DNA from: Saprospiraceae bacterium
GTDB taxonomy: Bacteria > Bacteroidota > Bacteroidia > Chitinophagales > Saprospiraceae
DNA length: 64,000 nt
Direction: 5' to 3'
NCBI GenBank assembly: GCA_029262995.1
Contig: JAJCYH010000020.1
Location: forward strand, 100,255 to 164,254
The notes under the pieces are model-generated. The model was not told the origin of the DNA. It searched no databases and worked only from the letters and a program-made list of their open reading frames with translations. Below are positions 1 through 8,622 of this stretch, in pieces. Position numbers and translations under genes: made by a program. Position 1 is the stretch's first letter; each line of letters opens with the position of its first letter.

Positions 1-178
1 TGACAATTGCACCGATCGATATGATATAATTGAGAACATTTGAAAGCCATCCTGACTTTCCTGTTTCCATGTCTACCATGCCGGTTAGGTAAAAAAGAAG
101 GGATATAATTATAAGAGTTGCTCCCATTATTGCTCCCCATTTAAGGGCAATATTTAATTTACTTGGACTTTCCATCAT
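1..178 (-). CDS. DUF4199-type membrane protein, truncated by window edge
   Basis: Only the first ~59 codons are present; the gene runs off the left edge. The start is one of two adjacent ATG codons (178 or 175) and overlaps the end of the upstream gene by about 20 bases, so the two are probably translationally coupled. The N-terminus (SPSKLNIALKWGAIMGA, then a hydrophobic helix and a Tyr-Leu-Thr-Gly segment) looks like the opening of DUF4199 family integral membrane proteins, which are common in Bacteroidota and have no established function. The family call rests on a short fragment and on the similar neighbour. Confidence 0.55.
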   Translation of the reverse strand, partial: MMESPSKLNIALKWGAIMGATLIIISLLFYLTGMVDMETGKSGWLSNVLNYIISIGAIV

Positions 179-710
179 TAGTTTTTTTATGCGTTAATGT
201 TGATTTATTCTTTCTAAAAAGTAGTGCGATAATCATGGATAACAATGCTCCAGGGACCGCCAATCGAATCAAAAAGAAAACAAATATCTGAGTTATTCCA
301 TAAAGATTAGGATTATCAGCAATCTCCTTCCTACTTAATTCATACAATTCATCACTGTAAATATCTCTTGAAACTTCCAATGATTCCAAACTGATTGATC
401 TGTACAGTTCGATCAATTCGGGGTAAAGGTAATTGAATAAAATGTATTCAAATGTTGTACACATAAGAATTGCAATGGATGAACATATAAAGCCCTGCCA
501 GAATAAAAAGCTAATAGAGCTAACATTATCATTAAGTTTTCTTAAATCAAATGCATTTTTGATCAAAACAATCATAAAAGGTACAATCAACAGGGAGGAT
601 TTCAGCTGAAGAAACATCCTAGGGTTAATGTAACTAAGCACTATAGAAAAAAGTATTAGTATTATACCTAGAAAAATCCCGTTGTTTCTTGTTTGACCTT
701 GTCCATTCAT
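159..710 (-). CDS. DUF4199-like integral membrane protein
   Basis: The 183-residue protein has about four hydrophobic segments (roughly residues 12-30, 37-52, 68-90 and 138-165). A polar, acidic stretch between TM3 and TM4 is rich in Ser, Leu and Glu and was probably a loop outside the membrane. The layout (two N-terminal helices, a Gly-containing third helix, a long hydrophilic loop, a last helix, a basic tail) fits DUF4199, whose role is unknown. The tail overlaps the start of the next DUF4199-type gene, so they form a tandem pair. In this phylum such genes often lie beside cell-envelope glycosyltransferases, but none is visible here. The family call is by overall pattern only. Confidence 0.6.
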   Translation of the reverse strand: MNGQGQTRNNGIFLGIILILFSIVLSYINPRMFLQLKSSLLIVPFMIVLIKNAFDLRKLNDNVSSISFLFWQGFICSSIAILMCTTFEYILFNYLYPELIELYRSISLESLEVSRDIYSDELYELSRKEIADNPNLYGITQIFVFFLIRLAVPGALLSMIIALLFRKNKSTLTHKKTNDGKSK

Positions 711-767
711 CGATCGAAATATAATGATTATTTTAATATAATTTTAAGACTAGATATAAGACTTCAT

Positions 768-1325
768 ATGAAATTAATGACAACAGGATCTATTGCTTTA
801 TTAACAATATTAATATTTCTTGGATGCAAGCAAGATTCCCCAAAAAACGCGATCACAACAGAGAATAGAGAAATTAAAACTAACATATCCACAAGTGGTG
901 TTTCAAATCTATACAAATACTATCATGAAAACCCACAGTCTGCTGACCAAAAAGAAGAAAACGTAATAATAGACTATATAGTTTCTACAGAGCAAGAATA
1001 TGTCAGAACAGCAGAAGGTATGTATATATTAATAACAAAAGAGGGTAGTGGCAATAATTATGTCTATGGGCAAGACTGTACCGCTGATTATAAAGGGTAT
1101 TTTCTAGATGGTAAAGTTTTTGATTCCAGTTATGAAAGAAATCAAGCCTTAAAGTTTAAAATCGGACAGATGAATGAAGCCTGGAATATCTCATTAATGA
1201 AAGTAAATCCTGGCACCGAGTACAAATTGATATGTCCGAGTAGATTAGCATATGGAGAACGAGGTTTCCCCGGTTATGTACCGCCAAATACTGTCATTGC
1301 ATTTGATATAGCAACCAAACCTTGA
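768..1325 (+). CDS. FKBP-type peptidyl-prolyl cis-trans isomerase, lipoprotein
   Basis: The start is set at the ATG at 768 because it gives a lipoprotein signal peptide directly (basic n-region, hydrophobic core, Leu-Gly-Cys lipobox near residue 20); an upstream TTG frame would put about 25 odd residues in front. The mature protein has a ~70-residue linker and then an FKBP domain over roughly residues 95-185. Visible family features are the DG.VFDSSY strand, the central Trp helix (EAWNISLMKVNPG), the Leu-Ala-Tyr-Gly turn and the closing PPNTVIAFD strand. It should catalyse prolyl isomerisation and help fold envelope proteins from a membrane anchor. The upstream gene is divergent and serA is convergent, so it is probably transcribed alone. 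Confidence 0.85.
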   Translation: MKLMTTGSIALLTILIFLGCKQDSPKNAITTENREIKTNISTSGVSNLYKYYHENPQSADQKEENVIIDYIVSTEQEYVRTAEGMYILITKEGSGNNYVYGQDCTADYKGYFLDGKVFDSSYERNQALKFKIGQMNEAWNISLMKVNPGTEYKLICPSRLAYGERGFPGYVPPNTVIAFDIATKP

Positions 1326-1338
1326 TCTTTCAACTTAT

Positions 1339-2283
1339 CTATCCAATTAGCTTAATTATTTGCTGAGCCAATTCCTGTCCTATTTTGTTTTGTGCTTCTA
1401 CAGTTGAAGCACCGATATGCGGCGTTGAAGAAACTCTTGGGTGTTTAAGGATTGCTTCCAAAGGTGTAGGTTCATTTTCAAAAACATCAACACCAGCAGC
1501 TCCTAACTTTCCAGAATTTAAAGCTTCCAACATTGCAGTTTCATCTACGGTTCCACCTCTTGAGACATTGATTAATATTGCACCGTCTTTCATCATTGCA
1601 AATTCATTTGAAGACAATACCGGAGCTCCTGTAAAAGGAATATGAAGGCTTAATACATCAAGCTTGGGCAGCATCTCATTTAAAGGCGTTGACTTTAAAA
1701 GATAATTTAGATTTTGCCCTGCAAATTTGCAATTCAAAATTACAGACTCCACAAAAGGATCACTAGCCAAAACATTCATGCCAAGCCCTAGTGCAATTTT
1801 TGTAGTCTCCTGACCAATTCTTCCCATTCCAATAATACCGATGGTTTTTCCTTCCAATTCAAATCCTTTAGAAAATGATTTTTTTAGTGCAGTAAAATCC
1901 TGATGACCTCTTTCAGGCATCGTTTTATTTGATATGTATAAAAACCTTGCAATGGAGAATAGATGTGAAAAGGCAAGTTCTGCAACTGACCGTGAAGAAG
2001 CTGCAGGTGTATTAACAACATGAATGCCTTTAGACTTGGCATAATCAACATCAATATTATCCATTCCAACGCCACCTCTACCAATCAATTTAAGATTTGG
2101 ACAAAGATCTATTAATTCTTTTCTGACTTTGGTAGCTGAACGAACGCAGATTGCATCGTATTCTTGTAACTTTTCATTAAGATCTTGCTGTGAAATCTTA
2201 ACTGTAGATACATCAAAACCATGATCTTTTAACATTTGAATACCTAATGCAGGCATTCCATCGTTTACTAGTACTCTAGGCAT
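1339..2283 (-). CDS. serA: D-3-phosphoglycerate dehydrogenase (short form)
   Basis: The 314-residue protein is a D-2-hydroxyacid dehydrogenase that should oxidise 3-phosphoglycerate with NAD+ in the first step of serine synthesis. The N-terminal lobe carries the VRSATKV segment. The nucleotide-binding fold shows GMGRIG near residue 152. The catalytic trio is visible as Arg in INVSRGGTVDE, Glu in FENEP and His in PHIGAST. It ends shortly after the catalytic domain, so the C-terminal ACT and intervening domains of E. coli SerA are absent and serine feedback through ACT is not expected. This short form is usual in Bacteroidota. No serC or serB is adjacent. Another 2-hydroxyacid substrate cannot be ruled out from sequence alone. 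Confidence 0.85.
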   Translation of the reverse strand: MPRVLVNDGMPALGIQMLKDHGFDVSTVKISQQDLNEKLQEYDAICVRSATKVRKELIDLCPNLKLIGRGGVGMDNIDVDYAKSKGIHVVNTPAASSRSVAELAFSHLFSIARFLYISNKTMPERGHQDFTALKKSFSKGFELEGKTIGIIGMGRIGQETTKIALGLGMNVLASDPFVESVILNCKFAGQNLNYLLKSTPLNEMLPKLDVLSLHIPFTGAPVLSSNEFAMMKDGAILINVSRGGTVDETAMLEALNSGKLGAAGVDVFENEPTPLEAILKHPRVSSTPHIGASTVEAQNKIGQELAQQIIKLIG

Positions 2284-2397
2284 AATCTATTTTGTGAATG
2301 CAAAGGAAAGGATATTATATATGATAGACAATTCTAATGTAATTATTTCATAATAAACATCATTGTAGCTTATGAAAATTCAATCAAATATTAAATA

Positions 2398-2428
2398 TTT
2401 GTAATATGTTGATTAAAAACTAACTTTG
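2398..2428 (+). promoter_or_regulatory. Bacteroidota-type promoter for the exbB operon
   Basis: TTTG at 2398-2401, exactly 19 bases, then TAACTTTG at 2421-2428. This matches the Bacteroidota housekeeping consensus (TTTG at -33, TAnnTTTG at -7). The first start codon lies about 50 bases downstream. Confidence 0.75.
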
Positions 2429-2481
2429 CCTTCAATACTTTCTTTAAGTTTACTATCGTTAACAAATATTAAAAAGACAGC

Positions 2482-3159
2482 ATGTACTTTCAAAGCATAT
2501 TTTTACAAGCAGATCCTGAAGGAGATATATCTCAAAACATACTAGATATTATTACTCAAGGCGGACCATTAGGTATAGCCATCAATGTTATACTTCTTGT
2601 TTTATCGTTTTTAGCTTTTTTAATATTTTTTGAAAGGTATATGACAATATCTAAGGCTGCAAAAATTGATGATAGTTTCATGAATAATATTAGAGCAGCT
2701 GTAACTTCAGGAAATATAGCTGGTGCAAAAGCCATGCTTACTAATGTAAATTCACCTTATGCAAGAATGGTTGAGAAGGGAATTGCCAGAATAGGCAAGC
2801 CTCTAAGAGATATCGATGCTGCAATAGAGAATGTAGGAAACCTTGAAATTTTCAAACTTGAAAAAAACTTGTCTTCTTTAGCTAGTATTTCAGGTGCTGC
2901 ACCAATGATCGGTTTCTTTGGTACCGTTGTAGGTATGATCATAGCTTTTTATAAAATGGCGAGTGAGCAGAATGTTACGCCTGATGTTCTTGCAGGTGGT
3001 ATATATACAGCTTTGATTACGACAGCCTTAGGGTTGTTTATTGGTATACTTTCGTTTGTTGGTTATAATTATCTTGTATCTCTCGTCGATAAAGTAATTA
3101 ACAAGATGGAGGCCACCGCAATGGAATTTATGGATTTATTACAAGAGCCGACAGCATAA
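2482..3159 (+). CDS. exbB: MotA/TolQ/ExbB family proton channel subunit
   Basis: This 225-residue inner-membrane protein has three TM helices: one near residues 30-50 and a long pair in the C-terminal half (about 132-158 and 172-200). The typical ExbB/TolQ patch is present, with a Gly-Ala-Ala-Pro-Met-Ile-Gly turn leading into TM2 and GGIYTALITTALGL in TM3. It should form the proton-conducting pentamer that powers a TonB-type transducer. It heads an operon exbB-exbD-exbD-tonB with 6 and 10 base gaps, behind a well-formed promoter. ExbB and TolQ cannot be told apart here; the tonB-like fourth gene and lack of tolB or pal favour the Ton system. Confidence 0.88.
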   Translation: MYFQSIFLQADPEGDISQNILDIITQGGPLGIAINVILLVLSFLAFLIFFERYMTISKAAKIDDSFMNNIRAAVTSGNIAGAKAMLTNVNSPYARMVEKGIARIGKPLRDIDAAIENVGNLEIFKLEKNLSSLASISGAAPMIGFFGTVVGMIIAFYKMASEQNVTPDVLAGGIYTALITTALGLFIGILSFVGYNYLVSLVDKVINKMEATAMEFMDLLQEPTA

Positions 3160-3165
3160 CTAGAG

Positions 3166-3555
3166 ATGAAGAAAAGATCAAAAGTCAGCGCTGAATTCAG
3201 CATGTCTTCCTTAACAGATATCATTTTTCTGTTGCTGATTTTCTTTATGTTGACTTCATCTATGGTTCAAATAAACATGCCATTACCTGAATCAAACAGC
3301 AAAACTGTTGCACCAAGTGACTTAATTGTAATGATGAGGGCCGATGGTGATTTAACATTTAACGGTAAGAAAATTCGTCACTCAGCACTTCAGGCAAGAA
3401 TTAAATCTGAATTGTCGAAGATGAGTAATAAAGAAAATGCATCAATATCTATTGTTGCAGAAAATGTAGTCCCTTGGAAGAGAATAAATGAGGTTATTGT
3501 GATCGCAAGAAACTTAGGCGTTAAAGCGCATATCGCTACGCAACCAAGAAAATAA
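3166..3555 (+). CDS. exbD: ExbD/TolR family protein, first copy
   Basis: This 129-residue protein has a short basic cytoplasmic tail, one TM helix (about residues 18-36) and a periplasmic domain. The protonatable Asp essential in the family sits at the start of the helix (SSLTDIIFLLLIFF). The first 33 residues are almost identical to those of the next gene, while the periplasmic halves differ clearly. It should assemble as a dimer inside the ExbB pentamer. Two ExbD proteins per operon is common in Bacteroidota and may give a heterodimer. Confidence 0.88.
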   Translation: MKKRSKVSAEFSMSSLTDIIFLLLIFFMLTSSMVQINMPLPESNSKTVAPSDLIVMMRADGDLTFNGKKIRHSALQARIKSELSKMSNKENASISIVAENVVPWKRINEVIVIARNLGVKAHIATQPRK

Positions 3556-3565
3556 ATATTATAAA

Positions 3566-3964
3566 ATGGGATTAAAGAAAAGAACAAAAGTCAGTGCAGA
3601 ATTTAGTATGTCATCTTTGACAGACATTATCTTCCTTTTGCTTATTTTCTTTATGCTAACTTCTTCTATGGTCGTTCCTAATGCATTGAATCTTAAGATG
3701 CCAGGCAAAACCAGAAGCACAGCAAACCAACCCAAGTATCCTCCAACAGAAGTTAAAATTACCTCAAATGGTGATTATTACCTCAATGGTTCTAAAGCAT
3801 CAAGAATAGGTATTGAAAAGGAAATGCGCAAACTTAAATCGGAAAGATCAAAATTTTCAATGATCATTATTCCTGATGATAATGTTGCCAATGAAAAAGT
3901 GGTAGCCATCCTGGATATCGCCTATAGGTATCAGATTGATGCCATCATGACTGACCCTAAATAA
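3566..3964 (+). CDS. exbD: ExbD/TolR family protein, second copy
   Basis: The 132-residue paralogue begins 10 bases after the first exbD. It has the same N-terminal cytoplasmic tail and TM helix with the conserved Asp (LTDIIFLLLIFF). Its periplasmic part is different: a Lys/Pro-rich linker (NQPKYPPTEVKIT) and then the ExbD domain with DYYLNGSKAS and the IIIPDDNVANEKVV strand-helix segment. It should act with ExbB and the downstream TonB-like protein. The shared N-terminus with diverged synonymous codons points to an old duplication held by selection on the membrane part. Confidence 0.88.
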   Translation: MGLKKRTKVSAEFSMSSLTDIIFLLLIFFMLTSSMVVPNALNLKMPGKTRSTANQPKYPPTEVKITSNGDYYLNGSKASRIGIEKEMRKLKSERSKFSMIIIPDDNVANEKVVAILDIAYRYQIDAIMTDPK

Positions 3965-4045
3965 TTATAACATATTAGCTTTTTGGATTGATTATTGCTA
4001 TCTGATAATCAAGGTTTTAGATATAATATCTATGGGATTATAAAA

Positions 4046-4060
4046 GACTGACAATCAGTC
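4046..4060 (+). terminator. small hairpin between exbD2 and tonB
   Basis: GACTG-acaat-CAGTC is a perfect 5 bp stem with flanking A and T runs. It could be a weak terminator or processing site that lowers tonB expression relative to exbB/exbD. The T run is short. Confidence 0.25.
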
Positions 4061-4147
4061 CTTTGATTCATAAACTTATCTTAAGACCGTATGAATGATA
4101 CTAAACCTTAATTGAATGATGTTAACTGTTTACATCATCATTTTAAA

Positions 4148-5011
4148 ATGCCTGAGATGAACCGATATACTTATCTAGAAGAGAACGACAACAGAAGAAC
4201 TGGTTTTTGGATCAGTCTCCTTCTTCATTTATTCCTACTCTTTTTGTTTCTGATACCGTGCTTCAAACATTTTAACAATCAAGACCCTGATCGGTTTCAA
4301 GGTGTTATAATTGCTTTGGGGAATCCAGAAAATGAATCCGTTACAAAGACGGTAAAAGCCAGTATTAGTGACGAAGCTGAAAATCAAAAAAAAGCCACAA
4401 AAGCCACATCAAAACAATTATCGACAGAAGCAAAGAAAAATGCGTCTCCAACAAAAACTGAGAGTGCAACTACCGTAGATAAAGCAGAATTGTTAGCATC
4501 AAAAAAAGCCAAAGCCGAAGCAAATATAAAGGCAAAAGAGGATGAACGTAGAAGAATGGAATTGGAGAAAGAGAAGGATAGAATGGCAGAGGAAGAGCGT
4601 AAGAAACAAGAAGAAAAATCTAAAGCTAAATCCTTGTTTTCAAATATGTTCAAATCAGATGATAATGCAGCAGATGCATCTAAAGGAAGTGAAAATGGAA
4701 AACCTAATGCGGAGGCACTAAATGATCTTACAAGTGGTAGTGGTAAAGTTGGTACTGGCTTAGGCTCAAGAGAACTTCTTTATGCTCCTATCATTAGTGA
4801 CAATACTCAAAAAACAGGAAGGGTAATTATAAACATCTGTGTTGATCAATCTGGGAAAGTTATCAATACTAAATTCAGACAAAAAGGATCTACGACTACC
4901 GATGCTCATCTAGTGCAATTGGCAGAATCAAGTGTGAGGAAATATAAGTTCAGTCAAAGTAAAATTTCTGAGCAGTGTGGAGACATCATTATTGACTTTA
5001 AGTTGAAATAA
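4148..5011 (+). CDS. tonB: TonB/TolA-like energy transducer
   Basis: The start is placed at the ATG at 4148 (another ATG lies in frame at 4157); a frame extending to a TTG at 4112 seems unlikely. An N-terminal cytoplasmic stretch precedes one TM helix (SLLLHLFLLFLFLI) with the His typical of TonB helices. A long Lys/Glu/Ala-rich segment (roughly residues 70-180) is predicted to be helical or coiled coil and to span the periplasm, as in TolA. The last ~65 residues are a TonB-like C-terminal domain (RVIINICVDQSGKV...) with two Cys that may form a disulphide. It should carry energy from ExbB/ExbD to outer-membrane transporters. The long coiled coil leaves a TolA-like role open. Confidence 0.78.
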   Translation: MPEMNRYTYLEENDNRRTGFWISLLLHLFLLFLFLIPCFKHFNNQDPDRFQGVIIALGNPENESVTKTVKASISDEAENQKKATKATSKQLSTEAKKNASPTKTESATTVDKAELLASKKAKAEANIKAKEDERRRMELEKEKDRMAEEERKKQEEKSKAKSLFSNMFKSDDNAADASKGSENGKPNAEALNDLTSGSGKVGTGLGSRELLYAPIISDNTQKTGRVIINICVDQSGKVINTKFRQKGSTTTDAHLVQLAESSVRKYKFSQSKISEQCGDIIIDFKLK

Positions 5012-5014
5012 AAA

Positions 5015-5040
5015 AAGCCCTCTTCATTAGAAGAAGGCTT
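5015..5040. terminator. bidirectional terminator between tonB and thioredoxin gene
   Basis: An 11 bp stem with one mismatch (AAGCCCTCTTC / GAAGAAGGCTT) and a 4-base loop. It is preceded by an A run and followed by a pyrimidine-rich tract, and sits between convergent genes, so it can serve both strands. Confidence 0.8.
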
Positions 5041-5062
5041 CTCTTATTTATTCTAAAAGATT

Positions 5063-5596
5063 TTATTCGGATTTAGCAAATTCGTCCCAGCTTTGTTGTT
5101 TATAAGCTTCGGAGCTTGCAAAATTTAATTCTTTGATCAATTGATCCGCTTGCTTGTATCCAGGTGATAACATAATCCTTTCATAGGATTCATTTAATAG
5201 CACAAAAGCAGGATATCCCATTCTTCCATCCAACAAGGCATAAGCCAATTGGTGATATCCTTTTCTTCCAGAATTCACAAAAACAAAATCTTTACCGTCA
5301 AAATTGATAGCAGCTTTTTGTTCTGCATCAAACTTTACTGCATAAAAATTGTCATTGAGTTCTGATATGATGGAGTTGTCCATAAATGTTGATTTGTCCA
5401 TTTTTTTGCACCATCCACACCAATCTGTATATACATCAATAAAGATTTTCTTAGGCGATTTTTCATTGGCAGCTATGGCTTGTTCCCACGTCATCCAATT
5501 GATTTTTTTTGTTTGATTATCATCTTTAACTGAATCATTCAAAATAAATGAAGATCCAATGATCAAAACCAAACTTAGACTTAATAAATATTTCAT
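5063..5596 (-). CDS. periplasmic thioredoxin-like protein
   Basis: The 177-residue protein begins with a signal peptide of about 20 residues. The thioredoxin fold carries the redox motif WCGWCKK near residue 62, followed by a STFMDNSII helix and a FDAEQ segment as in thioredoxin_7/DUF255-like proteins. The cis-Pro turn is visible as GYPAFVLL. It should act as an envelope disulphide reductase or isomerase. A TAnnTTTG-like -7 (TACTTTTG on the minus strand, 5614-5621) lies just upstream of the start. It is monocistronic, facing tonB and divergent from tag. Confidence 0.75.
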   Translation of the reverse strand: MKYLLSLSLVLIIGSSFILNDSVKDDNQTKKINWMTWEQAIAANEKSPKKIFIDVYTDWCGWCKKMDKSTFMDNSIISELNDNFYAVKFDAEQKAAINFDGKDFVFVNSGRKGYHQLAYALLDGRMGYPAFVLLNESYERIMLSPGYKQADQLIKELNFASSEAYKQQSWDEFAKSE

Positions 5597-5761
5597 AAGA
5601 GATTATTTATGTTCAAAAGTATTATTTTCCTTTGGTTAAATGTGTTAATCTTTTTTTAAATCGTAAGAATAAACTGTCGTTTAACCGATATTCAACAAAA
5701 ATATAAATCTATTAACATATTACAAATTTATTCCATATGTTAATTTAAAAAACTATAATTT

Positions 5762-6331
5762 ATGAGTGAAATTAAGCGTTGTTCTTGGTGTTTGAAGGAT
5801 AACTTATATATGGATTATCATGATAACGTTTGGGGCAAACCGGAGTACAAGGATATAAAATTATTCGAATACCTTAACTTGGAAGGTGCCCAAGCCGGAT
5901 TGTCTTGGCATACGATATTAAAGAAAATGGAAACCTATCATCAGGCATTCGATGGTTGGGATCCAGAAAAAATGGTTCGATTTTCTGACAAGAAACTAAT
6001 AGCTCTAGAAAGTAATCCAGGTATTATAAGAAATAAATTAAAGATTAAAGCTGCTATTGGCAATGCTAGGTCATTCTTAGAAATGAGAGCTTCTGGTTTA
6101 GACTTTAGTCATTATATATGGTCCTTTGTTGATGGGACTCCTATAGTGAACAACTTCCGTTCTATGAATGAAATACCAGCATGGACCTCTATCTCTCAAA
6201 AGATGAGTAAAGATCTTAAATCAAGAGGATTTAAATTTGTCGGCCCCACAATCACCTATGCTTTTATGCAAGCGGTAGGTCTTGTTAATGATCATATTTT
6301 AGATTGTGCTTATCGCAAAATTGATGATTAA
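5762..6331 (+). CDS. tag: DNA-3-methyladenine glycosylase I
   Basis: The 189-residue protein has full-length Tag features. The zinc site is formed by an N-terminal CSWC motif and a C-terminal His-x3-Cys (DHILDC). The DYHDNVWG and EGAQAGLSW segments shape the 3-methyladenine pocket. It removes 3-methyladenine from alkylated DNA to start base excision repair in the cytoplasm. dprA follows 49 bases later on the same strand, so the two may be co-transcribed. Confidence 0.93.
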   Translation: MSEIKRCSWCLKDNLYMDYHDNVWGKPEYKDIKLFEYLNLEGAQAGLSWHTILKKMETYHQAFDGWDPEKMVRFSDKKLIALESNPGIIRNKLKIKAAIGNARSFLEMRASGLDFSHYIWSFVDGTPIVNNFRSMNEIPAWTSISQKMSKDLKSRGFKFVGPTITYAFMQAVGLVNDHILDCAYRKIDD

Positions 6332-6380
6332 GATGTTTACTTAATTCCTTCTGAAACATAGAGACACTAAAAGCTGTCTT

Positions 6381-7490
6381 ATGTCAATAGAGGATGAAGA
6401 GTTGATATACAAATTGGCCCTTCACTTTATACCTGGAATTGGTGCTGTTCATGCAAAAAGCCTGATCAGCTATTTAGGTGGTGTGTCCGAAATTTTTAAG
6501 TCATCCAAAAAGAAGATTTTAGCAGTTCCAGGAATTGGGGCGCAGCGATGTAAGGCTATATTGGATGTTGAAAACTTAAAAAGAGCAGAAAAGGAATGTA
6601 TAAACATCAGACGAAATGCTATTGATATCCTTTTCTATATGGATACAAATTACCCTCAAAGATTAAAGCATTTTCCAAACAGTCCATTACTCATTTACAA
6701 AAAGGGAAATACTAAGCTAAATGCAAATCGTACAGTGGGTATAATCGGGACAAGGAGGCCTACGCCCTATGGGATAGAGCAATGCAAGTTTTTGATAAAG
6801 CAACTCAAGCCATTTGATGTAAATATTATTAGCGGATTGGCATATGGAATAGATACAATTGCACATAGAGCGGCTGTTGAAAATGACATCAGCACAGTTG
6901 CTATATTAGGCTCAGGAATTGATAATATTTATCCTGCATGCAATCAAAATCTAGCTTTGAAAATGATGCAAAAAGGCGGAATCATTTCTGAATTTGCGTT
7001 AAGCACTAAACCAGATAGAGAAAATTTTCCAAGAAGAAATCGGATCATCGCGGCTTTATCTGATGTATTAATAGTGGTAGAGTCTGCTAAAAAAGGAGGG
7101 TCTATGATTACTGCTGAATTTGCTAATGAAATGAGTAAAGATGTCTTTGCTATTCCAGGCAAATTAGGAGAAGAGATGTCTGAAGGATGTAACCATCTGA
7201 TAAAAACACATAAAGCACACTTGATAAGTGAAGTAAAGGACATCTCATATATAGCGCAATGGGAATTTAAAAGCAGACAGGCAAAAATGCCATTTACTGC
7301 GACACTTACAGAAAGTGAAAAAGAAATATATCAAATTATCACCGATCATAAATCTATTGGCTTGGACCATATCATAGTCAGGACAAATCAAAGTTTGTCC
7401 GATATTTCTTCAGTATTATTAAATTTAGAATTTAATGGTCTCATTAATTCATTGCCTGGTAAAAAGTATATCTTGGCAAGCATATTTTAA
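6381..7490 (+). CDS. dprA: DNA processing protein DprA
   Basis: The 369-residue protein has an N-terminal helix-hairpin-helix region (about residues 1-70, IPGIGAVHAKSL and VPGIGAQRCKAIL). The Rossmann-like DprA core follows, with GTRRPTPYG, ISGLAYGIDTIAHRAA, GSGIDNIYP and NFPRRNRIIAALSD. A C-terminal winged-helix domain (about residues 300-365) ends the protein. DprA binds incoming single-stranded DNA and loads RecA during natural transformation. The alkaline phosphatase gene starts 10 bases downstream. A comEC/ComEA-like pair elsewhere in this window supports a working or ancestral competence pathway. Confidence 0.93.
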   Translation: MSIEDEELIYKLALHFIPGIGAVHAKSLISYLGGVSEIFKSSKKKILAVPGIGAQRCKAILDVENLKRAEKECINIRRNAIDILFYMDTNYPQRLKHFPNSPLLIYKKGNTKLNANRTVGIIGTRRPTPYGIEQCKFLIKQLKPFDVNIISGLAYGIDTIAHRAAVENDISTVAILGSGIDNIYPACNQNLALKMMQKGGIISEFALSTKPDRENFPRRNRIIAALSDVLIVVESAKKGGSMITAEFANEMSKDVFAIPGKLGEEMSEGCNHLIKTHKAHLISEVKDISYIAQWEFKSRQAKMPFTATLTESEKEIYQIITDHKSIGLDHIIVRTNQSLSDISSVLLNLEFNGLINSLPGKKYILASIF

Positions 7491-7500
7491 ATTTCTTAAG

Positions 7501-8610
7501 ATGATAAAAAGTTTTATTGCAATTGTAGGTCTAAGCTTCTTTTTGACAACTTGTCAAACTACCAAAACGGTATATGTTGATAGGGGAAGTGAAAAGACGC
7601 AGGCTAAGAATATTATTTTCATTATTGGAGATGGTTTAGGAATTGGGCAGATATCTGCAGGCACTTATGTCAATAATAATTTCAGTTTCCTTGAGAGATT
7701 TCCAGTCACTGGTTTGCATAAACCCACTTGTTATGATAGTTTGATTACAGATTCTGCAGCAGCAGCTACTGCTTTTGCCTGTGGGCAAAAAACGTATTAT
7801 CATGCAATCGGGGTTGACAAGGATACTTTGCCTTTGGAAACTATTTTAGAAGAAGCGGAGAAGAAAGGATTAGCAACGGGCTTAGTAGCAACCTCTTCGA
7901 TCGTACATGCTACACCGGCCTGCTTTATTGCACACAATGAGTATAGAAGAAACTATGAGGAAATAGCGGAAGATTTTTTAAAGACAGATATAGATTATTT
8001 CGTTGGAGGAGGAAAAAAATACTTTGATAGGAGAGCAAATGATGATAGAAATCTTTTAAAAGAATTGGAGGCTAAGAACTATTACGTTGGAAATTATCTA
8101 GAGGAATTTTCAGAGTTTAAGCAGTCAATTGGCTATGATAAAAATATTGCGTACCTAACATCTGATCTTGATCCTTTGCCTTTCGATCAGGGAAGAGATT
8201 ATCTTATAGATGCTGCAATGACTGGTATTAATTACTTAAAGAACAAGTCTAACGATAAGGGATTTTTTATAATGATTGAAAGCTCACAAATTGATTGGGG
8301 AGGTCATTCCAATAATGCCGAGTATATCCTTTCGGAATTTAAAGAGTTTAATATGCTTTTAAAAGAAGTATTGGATTGGGCACAAAAAGATGGTGAGACC
8401 TTGGTTGTCGTAACTGGCGATCATGAGACCGGCGGCTTTACCATACAGCCTGGGTCTACTATGGAAAAACTGAATACTGCTTTTACTACAACGAGGCACT
8501 CTGGTGATTTTGTTCCTGTTTTTGCATTTGGTCCTTCGTCAACATTATTTTCAGGATTATATGAAAATACAGAAATCTATAACTTCATGCGCAGTGCCTA
8601 CGGATGGTAA
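7501..8610 (+). CDS. alkaline phosphatase, lipoprotein
   Basis: The start at 7501 gives a lipoprotein signal ending in Leu-Thr-Thr-Cys; an in-frame TTG/ATG region inside dprA would be wrong. The 369-residue enzyme has the alkaline phosphatase superfamily metal sites: Asp in IIGDGLG, the nucleophile region TDSAAAATAFACG, ESSQIDWGGH, GDHETGGF and the final TTRHSGD. Here the nucleophile Ser is the one in TDSA. It should hydrolyse phosphomonoesters in the periplasm or at the surface, releasing phosphate. It lies 10 bases after dprA. No pho box could be recognised. Confidence 0.88.
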   Translation: MIKSFIAIVGLSFFLTTCQTTKTVYVDRGSEKTQAKNIIFIIGDGLGIGQISAGTYVNNNFSFLERFPVTGLHKPTCYDSLITDSAAAATAFACGQKTYYHAIGVDKDTLPLETILEEAEKKGLATGLVATSSIVHATPACFIAHNEYRRNYEEIAEDFLKTDIDYFVGGGKKYFDRRANDDRNLLKELEAKNYYVGNYLEEFSEFKQSIGYDKNIAYLTSDLDPLPFDQGRDYLIDAAMTGINYLKNKSNDKGFFIMIESSQIDWGGHSNNAEYILSEFKEFNMLLKEVLDWAQKDGETLVVVTGDHETGGFTIQPGSTMEKLNTAFTTTRHSGDFVPVFAFGPSSTLFSGLYENTEIYNFMRSAYGW

Positions 8611-8622
8611 AACTATTCTTTG

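Noticed and set aside
4384..4653. Antisense 89-codon frame inside tonB
   Set aside because: It is a shadow of the Lys/Glu/Ala-rich tonB coding frame (Phe/Ser/Ala-rich on the other strand) and has no independent support.
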